From an uncultured Spirochaetota bacterium (lineage in GTDB: Bacteria > Spirochaetota > UBA4802 > UBA5368): a stretch of DNA of 9,292 nt. Shown here piece by piece: positions 5,936 to 9,292 of the stretch. The notes below the pieces were generated by a model. The model did no database searches, was not told the origin of the DNA, and saw only the letters and a program-made list of their open reading frames with translations. The stretch lies in assembly GCA_937864375.1 (NCBI GenBank), contig CALMJO010000025.1, positions 1 through 9,292 on the forward strand, read 5' to 3'. The translations under genes were made by a program, and so were the position numbers. Numbering within the stretch: the first letter of the stretch is position 1; each line of letters begins with the position of its first letter.

Positions 5936-7074
5936 ACATGCAATCCAAGCTTCCCAGCGTGGGAGTAACCATCTTCACGGTGATGACGCGGCTCGCCAAC
6001 GAGTGCGGCGCGATCAACCTCTCGCAGGGCTTTCCCGATTTCGACGCGAGCCCGGAGCTGGTCGCGCTCGTCCACGGCCACATGCGCGAGGGGCGCAACC
6101 AGTACGCGCCCATGCAGGGCCTCATGCTCCTGCGCGAGCGCATCGCGCAGAAGACCCGGGAGCTCTACGGAGCCTCATACGATCCCGCGACCGAGATCAC
6201 CGTCACCTCGGGCGCGACCGAGGCTCTCTACGCCGCGATCACCGCGGTCGTCTCTCCCGGCGACGAGGTCATCCTCTTCGAGCCGGCCTACGACTCGTAC
6301 GGGCCCGCCGTGGCCCTCTCGGGGGGAGTGCCCGTCTACTGCCGCATGGCGCGCCCCGGCTACGGCATCGACTGGGGGCAGGTGCGCGACGCGGTCACCC
6401 CGCGCACGCGCCTCATGGTCCTGAACTCGCCCCTGAACCCGGCTGGCGCCATGTTGACGTTGGACGACATTCGCGCGCTCGAATCGATCGTCGCGGACAG
6501 CGGCATCTTCATCGTGAGCGACGAGGTGTACGAGCACATCATCTTTGACGGGCGGCGGCACGAGAGCATGGCGCGCCACCCCGCGCTCGCGGCACGGAGC
6601 TTCGTGATCAGCTCGTTCGGAAAGACCTACCACACCACCGGCTGGAAGGTGGGCTACTGCTGTGCGCCCGCCCCCCTTTCCGCCGAGTTCCAGAAGATCC
6701 ACCAGTACCTCACCTTCGCGACGAGCACGCCCGTCCAGCACGCGTACGCCGATTTTCTCCTGGACAGGGAGCGCTACCTCTCCGTTCCCGCGTTCTACCA
6801 GGCCAAGCGCGACAATTTCCTTTCGCTCATCAGAGGCTCGCGCTTCAGATTCACGCCCTCCAGCGGCACCTACTTCCAGATGCTCGACTACTCGGCGATC
6901 ACCGACGAGCGCGACACGGACTTCGCGCGCCGCATGACGGTCGAGCACGGCGTCGCCGCCATCCCGCCCTCGGTGTTCTACCACGACGGCGACGACGGCA
7001 GGGTGCTGCGCTTCTGCTTCGCGAAAAAGGACGAGACCCTCGAGCGTGCGGCGGAGCGCCTGTGCGCGATCTGA
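5932..7074 (+). CDS. ybdL: YbdL-like PLP-dependent methionine/glutamine aminotransferase
   Basis: This 380-residue class I/II aminotransferase closely resembles E. coli YbdL along its whole length as I recall it. It shares SKLPxxGxTIFTxM at the N-terminus, INLSQGFPDFD, NQYAPMxGxxxLRE, ITVTSGATEALYAAITA and SSFGKTYHxTGWKVGYC. K231 is the PLP Schiff-base lysine. D197 and Y200 (SDEVYEH), N169 (NSPLNP) and R360 (VLRFCFAKK, substrate carboxylate) are the other expected active-site residues. YbdL prefers methionine and related hydrophobic amino acids or glutamine as amino donors to 2-oxo acids. The relatives KAT/GTK make 2-oxoglutaramate when glutamine is used. The next gene is a YafV-like omega-amidase, the enzyme that consumes 2-oxoglutaramate, which supports that role. 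It is cytoplasmic and complete. The start at 5932 overlaps the methyltransferase stop in an ATGA junction, and the gene ends inside the next gene. Confidence 0.92.
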   Translation: MNMQSKLPSVGVTIFTVMTRLANECGAINLSQGFPDFDASPELVALVHGHMREGRNQYAPMQGLMLLRERIAQKTRELYGASYDPATEITVTSGATEALYAAITAVVSPGDEVILFEPAYDSYGPAVALSGGVPVYCRMARPGYGIDWGQVRDAVTPRTRLMVLNSPLNPAGAMLTLDDIRALESIVADSGIFIVSDEVYEHIIFDGRRHESMARHPALAARSFVISSFGKTYHTTGWKVGYCCAPAPLSAEFQKIHQYLTFATSTPVQHAYADFLLDRERYLSVPAFYQAKRDNFLSLIRGSRFRFTPSSGTYFQMLDYSAITDERDTDFARRMTVEHGVAAIPPSVFYHDGDDGRVLRFCFAKKDETLERAAERLCAI

Positions 7075-7844
7075 ACGTCACCGTGGTCCAGACGGACCTC
7101 GCCTGGCACGACCGGGAAAAGAACCTTTCCCGGCTGGACGGGCTCCTTTCGCCCCTCCCGGGCGCGACCGACCTCGTGGTCCTTCCCGAGATGTTCACCA
7201 CGGGCTTCACCATGAAGCCGGGTGAATGCGCCGAGGAGCCGCATGGAGCGGCGACCGCGTGGATGCTCTCCACGGCAAAGGCGCTGGGAGCCGACTGTAC
7301 CGGCAGCCTCGCGATGCGGGAGGGCGGCTCCTATTACAACAGGCTCCTCTGGGCGCGTCCCGACGGGACGCTCCTCTCCTACGACAAGCGCCACCTCTTC
7401 CGGATGGCGGGCGAGGGCCGTGTCTACCGTCCCGGGGAGCGGCTCCTCACCGTGGAGCTCCACGGCTGGAGGCTCCGTCCCTTCATCTGCTACGACCTGC
7501 GCTTCCCCGCCTGGACGCGCAACCGCGGCCTTGCCTACGACCTTGCGCTCTTCGTCGCGAACTGGCCGGCGGCGCGGGGGGCCCACTGGAACACGCTCGT
7601 GCGCGCGCGGGCCATTGAAAACCAGTGCTACGTCGTCGCCGTCAACCGCACGGGCGTCGACCGCAAGGGCATCGCGTACAGCGGCGACTCCGCGGTCATC
7701 GACTTCGCGGGAAACGCGCTCTTCGAGGCCGGGCCCGCCGAGTGCGTCCGCACGGTGACGCTCCCCCGCGCGGCGCTGGAATCCTACCGCGAATCCTTCC
7801 CCGCGTGGAAGGACGCCGATTCCTTCACGATCGAGGACATGTAG
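7062..7844 (+). CDS. yafV: YafV/Nit2-like omega-amidase (carbon-nitrogen hydrolase)
   Basis: The 260-residue product is a nitrilase-superfamily amidase. The Glu-Lys-Cys triad is present: E43 in VVLPEMFTTGF, K109 in YDKRHLFRM and C143 in PFICYDLRFP. The phrases FVANWPAARGAHW, RARAIENQCYVVAVNR and the C-terminal FPAWKDADSF match E. coli YafV as I recall it. Its group (Nit2, YafV, MtnU) hydrolyses 2-oxoglutaramate to 2-oxoglutarate and ammonia. This pulls the preceding glutamine transamination forward, a pairing used in methionine salvage and 2-oxo acid repair. It starts with GTG at 7062, 13 bp inside the aminotransferase gene, with GGAG at 7053-7056 five nt upstream. An ATG start is absent nearby, and the protein would lose its first strand (NVTVVQTDLAW) if started later. 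Gene overlap plus pathway logic make co-expression with the aminotransferase very likely. Cytoplasmic; length normal. Confidence 0.92.
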   Translation: MRDLNVTVVQTDLAWHDREKNLSRLDGLLSPLPGATDLVVLPEMFTTGFTMKPGECAEEPHGAATAWMLSTAKALGADCTGSLAMREGGSYYNRLLWARPDGTLLSYDKRHLFRMAGEGRVYRPGERLLTVELHGWRLRPFICYDLRFPAWTRNRGLAYDLALFVANWPAARGAHWNTLVRARAIENQCYVVAVNRTGVDRKGIAYSGDSAVIDFAGNALFEAGPAECVRTVTLPRAALESYRESFPAWKDADSFTIEDM

Positions 7845-7874
7845 CGCACCATCGGTCCCCCGTGCCTTTTCCGC

Positions 7875-7903
7875 TTGACATTAGTACTATATAGAACTAA
7901 TAT
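7875..7903 (+). promoter_or_regulatory. Promoter of the split-barrel/MarR/GNAT operon
   Basis: TTGACA (7875-7880) and TAATAT (7898-7903) are separated by the optimal 17 bp. The expected start of transcription is near 7910, giving a leader of about 35 nt before the ATG at 7945. The block 7880-7925 is strongly AT-rich against a GC-rich background, as expected for a real promoter. The spacer is occupied by a palindrome, described separately. Confidence 0.7.
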
Positions 7904-7921
7904 GGTTTTATATAGTACCAT
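7881..7921. promoter_or_regulatory. Tandem palindromic operators, probable MarR binding sites
   Basis: Two 20-bp inverted repeats lie in tandem: TTAGTACTATATAGAACTAA (7881-7900, one mismatched pair) and ATGGTTTTATATAGTACCAT (7902-7921, two mismatched pairs). Their centres are 21 bp apart, two helical turns, so two dimers would sit on the same DNA face. The four half-sites share a WTRGTWYTAT-like consensus. The first palindrome fills the -35/-10 spacer and the second covers the -10 end and the expected transcription start. Size and layout fit MarR-family operators, and a MarR gene is the second gene of the operon. Confidence 0.72.
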
Positions 7922-7944
7922 ATACCGGCGTGCGGAGGACGGCA

Positions 7945-8415
7945 ATGACGGAACAGGAAGCGTTCAAACTCGGGCACCAGCTCATGGAAACGGCCCCGGT
8001 CGCATTCCTCACCACGATCAACGGCGAGGGGTTCCCGGAAACCCGCTCGATGTTCAACCTCAGGAGGAAGGAGCAGTTCCCCGGGTTGCGCGTGTTCGAC
8101 CGCGACCCCGGGAGCTTCACGGCCTGGTTCACCACCAATACGTCTTCATCCAAGGTCGCGCAGGTCAGGTCAAACCCGCGCGCGTGCGTCTACTATTCGG
8201 ACCCGGACCACTGGCGGGGGCTCATGCTCTTGGGACTCGCGACCGTGGTCGAGGACGGCGCCATGAAACGGGAGCTCTGGCAGGAGGGATGGGAGATGTA
8301 CTACCCCGGGGGGCCGGGCGATCCGGACTACGCGCTGCTACGCCTCGAGCCTTCCGAGCTCAAGTACTACCACCAGATGAACCTCGTGCACGCGCGCCTG
8401 GCGGGGCGGCCATGA
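7945..8415 (+). CDS. Pyridoxamine 5'-phosphate oxidase-like split-barrel protein
   Basis: This 156-residue protein belongs to the FMN-binding split-barrel group (general stress protein 26/PNPOx-like). Family phrases are visible in order: QLMETAPVAFLTTINGEGFPETRSM (about 12-36), AWFTTNTSSSKVAQVRSNPRACVYY (60-84), and then HWRGLMLLGLATVVEDG with a trailing helix and YYPGGPGDPDYALLRLEPSELKYY. Such proteins bind FMN, F420 or a related cofactor and reduce or sequester small molecules. The substrate is unknown, and a true PNP oxidase role is unlikely because the canonical C-terminal PNPOx segment is missing. The ATG at 7945 has GGAGG (7934-7938) 6 nt upstream; a GTG at 7930 would overlap that site. 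The first gene after the double operator, it overlaps the MarR gene by 4 bp (ATGA), so it is presumably the gene the repressor controls. Confidence 0.85.
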   Translation: MTEQEAFKLGHQLMETAPVAFLTTINGEGFPETRSMFNLRRKEQFPGLRVFDRDPGSFTAWFTTNTSSSKVAQVRSNPRACVYYSDPDHWRGLMLLGLATVVEDGAMKRELWQEGWEMYYPGGPGDPDYALLRLEPSELKYYHQMNLVHARLAGRP

Positions 8416-8852
8416 AGCGCGCGCGCGAGGGCGGGTTTCTCATCGCGAAGATCCATCATCTCTCGGGGCGCATCTTCGACAGGCTCCTGAAAGAGCGCGG
8501 CATCACCGCGATCAACGCGGCGCAGGGAAGGATCCTCTTCGCGCTCTGGCAGCGGGACGGCATGAGCATCACCGAGCTCGCCGCGAAGACCTCGCTCGAG
8601 AAATCCACGCTGAGCGCGATGCTCGAGCGGCTCGTGCGCGCGGGCCACCTGGCGCGCGCCGCCTCCGGAGAGGACGGGCGCAAGACCATCATCACGCGCA
8701 CGAAGAAGGACCGCGCCATGCAGCAGGCCTACGAGGAAGTCTCGCGGGACATGACCGCGCTTTTCTACAGGGGATTCTCGGAGAAAGAGATCGGGGAGTT
8801 CGAGGGATACCTTGCGAGGATTCTCGAAACCCTGCGCACGCACAGGGGATGA
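8412..8852 (+). CDS. MarR-family transcriptional regulator
   Basis: The 146-residue protein has the MarR layout: an N-terminal dimerisation helix, a winged helix-turn-helix and a long C-terminal helix. SITELAAKTSLEKSTLSAMLERLVRAGHL (52-80) is the helix-turn-helix with its recognition helix. ARAASGEDGRKTIITRT (81-97) is the beta-wing with the usual D-x-R (D88, R90). It contains no cysteine, so it cannot be a Cys-based redox sensor of the OhrR type; a small-molecule ligand is more likely. Its ATG overlaps the stop of the split-barrel gene (ATGA). The double palindrome before the operon fits a MarR dimer site, so it probably represses its own operon until a ligand releases it. The ligand is unknown and may be what the split-barrel or GNAT protein acts on. 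Length is typical. Confidence 0.92.
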   Translation: MKRAREGGFLIAKIHHLSGRIFDRLLKERGITAINAAQGRILFALWQRDGMSITELAAKTSLEKSTLSAMLERLVRAGHLARAASGEDGRKTIITRTKKDRAMQQAYEEVSRDMTALFYRGFSEKEIGEFEGYLARILETLRTHRG

Positions 8853-8865
8853 CGGAGGCGCAGGC

Positions 8866-9271
8866 ATGAGATCAAGGGACAATGACGGAAGCGCCGCGGA
8901 CATGGATGCGATCATACGGGAAATTGGCGGTGACGACGAGCTCTCACCCAGCGCACAGCTCATCCGGGCCTCGTTCGCGCCTGTCGCGCAGAGGTTTGGC
9001 CTCACGCGCAGCAACTGCCCCGCCCACCCCTCGTTCATCGAAACCGGCGCACTGGAACGGCTACGCGAAAAGGGCGTCCTTCTCTTTGGCATTTTCCCGG
9101 ACGGCACGCAGGCGGGCTTCATGGCGCTGGAGGACGGGGGCGGTGGGACCTTCTACCTGGAAAAGCTCGCGGTCCTGCCGGAGCACCGCGGACGCGGACT
9201 GGGCGGCGGGCTCGTGGAGTTCGCGTTGGTGCGTGCGGGCATGCTGGGCGGGCGGAGGGTATCCATTGGCA
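8866..9271 (+). CDS. GNAT-family N-acetyltransferase, cut by the contig end
   Basis: The reading frame is open from the ATG at 8866 to the end of genuine sequence, giving the first 135 residues. GGAGG (8854-8858) is 7 nt upstream, and the gene begins 13 nt after the MarR stop, so it is the third gene of that operon. The GNAT acetyl-CoA signature is clear: TFYLEKLAVLPEHRGRGLG (about 95-113), where LEKLAVLPEHR is strand 4 and RGRGLG (108-113) is the Q/RxxGxG/A pyrophosphate loop, followed by the helix GGGLVEFALVRAGMLGG and the next strand RRVSIG. About 50 or more residues, including the last strands, are missing. The apparent continuation (VSYTHL) is translated adapter and not protein. The acceptor is unknown. 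Association with a MarR regulator suggests modification of a small molecule or toxicant, but this is inference. Confidence 0.85.
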
Positions 9272-9292
9272 CTGTCTCTTATACACATCTCC
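9272..9292. other. Nextera transposase adapter read-through (sequencing artefact)
   Basis: CTGTCTCTTATACACATCT (9272-9290) is exactly the reverse complement of the Tn5 mosaic-end sequence used in Nextera libraries. The following CC matches the start of the next adapter segment. The same bases read on the minus strand give the well-known artefact peptide MCIRDS, and on the plus strand VSYTHL. This marks an untrimmed contig end and not a biological transposon. Confidence 0.96.

Noticed and set aside
6175..6984. Minus-strand 269-codon open frame opposite the aminotransferase
   Set aside because: This is antisense shadow: the plus strand has the complete YbdL-like protein, and the minus product is compositionally biased with no family signature.
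8367..9122. Minus-strand 251-codon open frame across the MarR and GNAT genes
   Set aside because: It spans two well-supported plus-strand genes and shows no motif or ribosome-binding site.
9061..9288. Minus-strand frame beginning MCIRDS
   Set aside because: Its start lies in the Nextera adapter; MCIRDS is a known artefact peptide. The rest is antisense to the GNAT gene.
9272..9292. Tn5-type transposon end
   Set aside because: The sequence is the engineered mosaic end used in library preparation, at the very end of the contig, with no transposase or partner end in the window.
1..9292. Defence system, CRISPR array, phage or biosynthetic cluster
   Set aside because: No cas, nuclease, helicase, toxin-antitoxin, integrase, capsid or synthase signatures were seen, and there are no regularly spaced DNA repeats. 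The only regular repeat is the protein-level TPR array.

Overview
The window is a GC-rich bacterial fragment with every supported gene on the + strand. It reads as ordinary chromosomal DNA of a Gram-negative-type bacterium assembled from shotgun or metagenomic reads. Exported TolB/FlgO-like plus TPR proteins and small zinc-ribbon proteins of this kind are common in GC-rich Spirochaetota and deltaproteobacterial lineages, but nothing here fixes the phylum. There is no rRNA, tRNA, CRISPR array, insertion sequence or phage gene. The last 21 bases (9272-9292) are Nextera transposase adapter, so the biological sequence ends at about 9271.

Layout. 2-193 is the tail of a GGDEF diguanylate cyclase. 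314-2300 holds an exported TolB/FlgO-like protein with 42-residue TPR repeats, followed closely by a DinB-fold protein. 2301-3503 is gene-poor: a possible small exported protein, a zinc-ribbon (zf-TFIIB) protein with a His-rich tail, several hairpins and a 327-base gap. 3504-5112 holds an HI0933-type flavoprotein and a small cupin, probably co-transcribed. 5243-7844 is a tightly overlapped three-gene operon: a methyltransferase with an N-terminal hydrophobic segment, a YbdL-like methionine/glutamine aminotransferase and a YafV-like omega-amidase. The last two are consecutive steps of the glutamine transaminase/omega-amidase pathway. 7945-9271 is a second operon: a split-barrel flavin-type protein, a MarR repressor overlapping it by 4 bp, and a GNAT acetyltransferase cut by the contig end.

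Regulation. Four intergenic regions carry an exact TTGACA -35 hexamer with a recognisable or weak -10. The clearest regulatory site is at 7875-7921. There, two 20-bp palindromes whose centres are 21 bp apart cover the promoter spacer, the -10 and the expected transcription start of the operon encoding the MarR repressor, which suggests autorepression.

I see no convincing undescribed multi-gene system. The best leads are the MarR double operator and its three-gene operon, and the hydrophobic-anchored methyltransferase leading the transaminase/omega-amidase operon.
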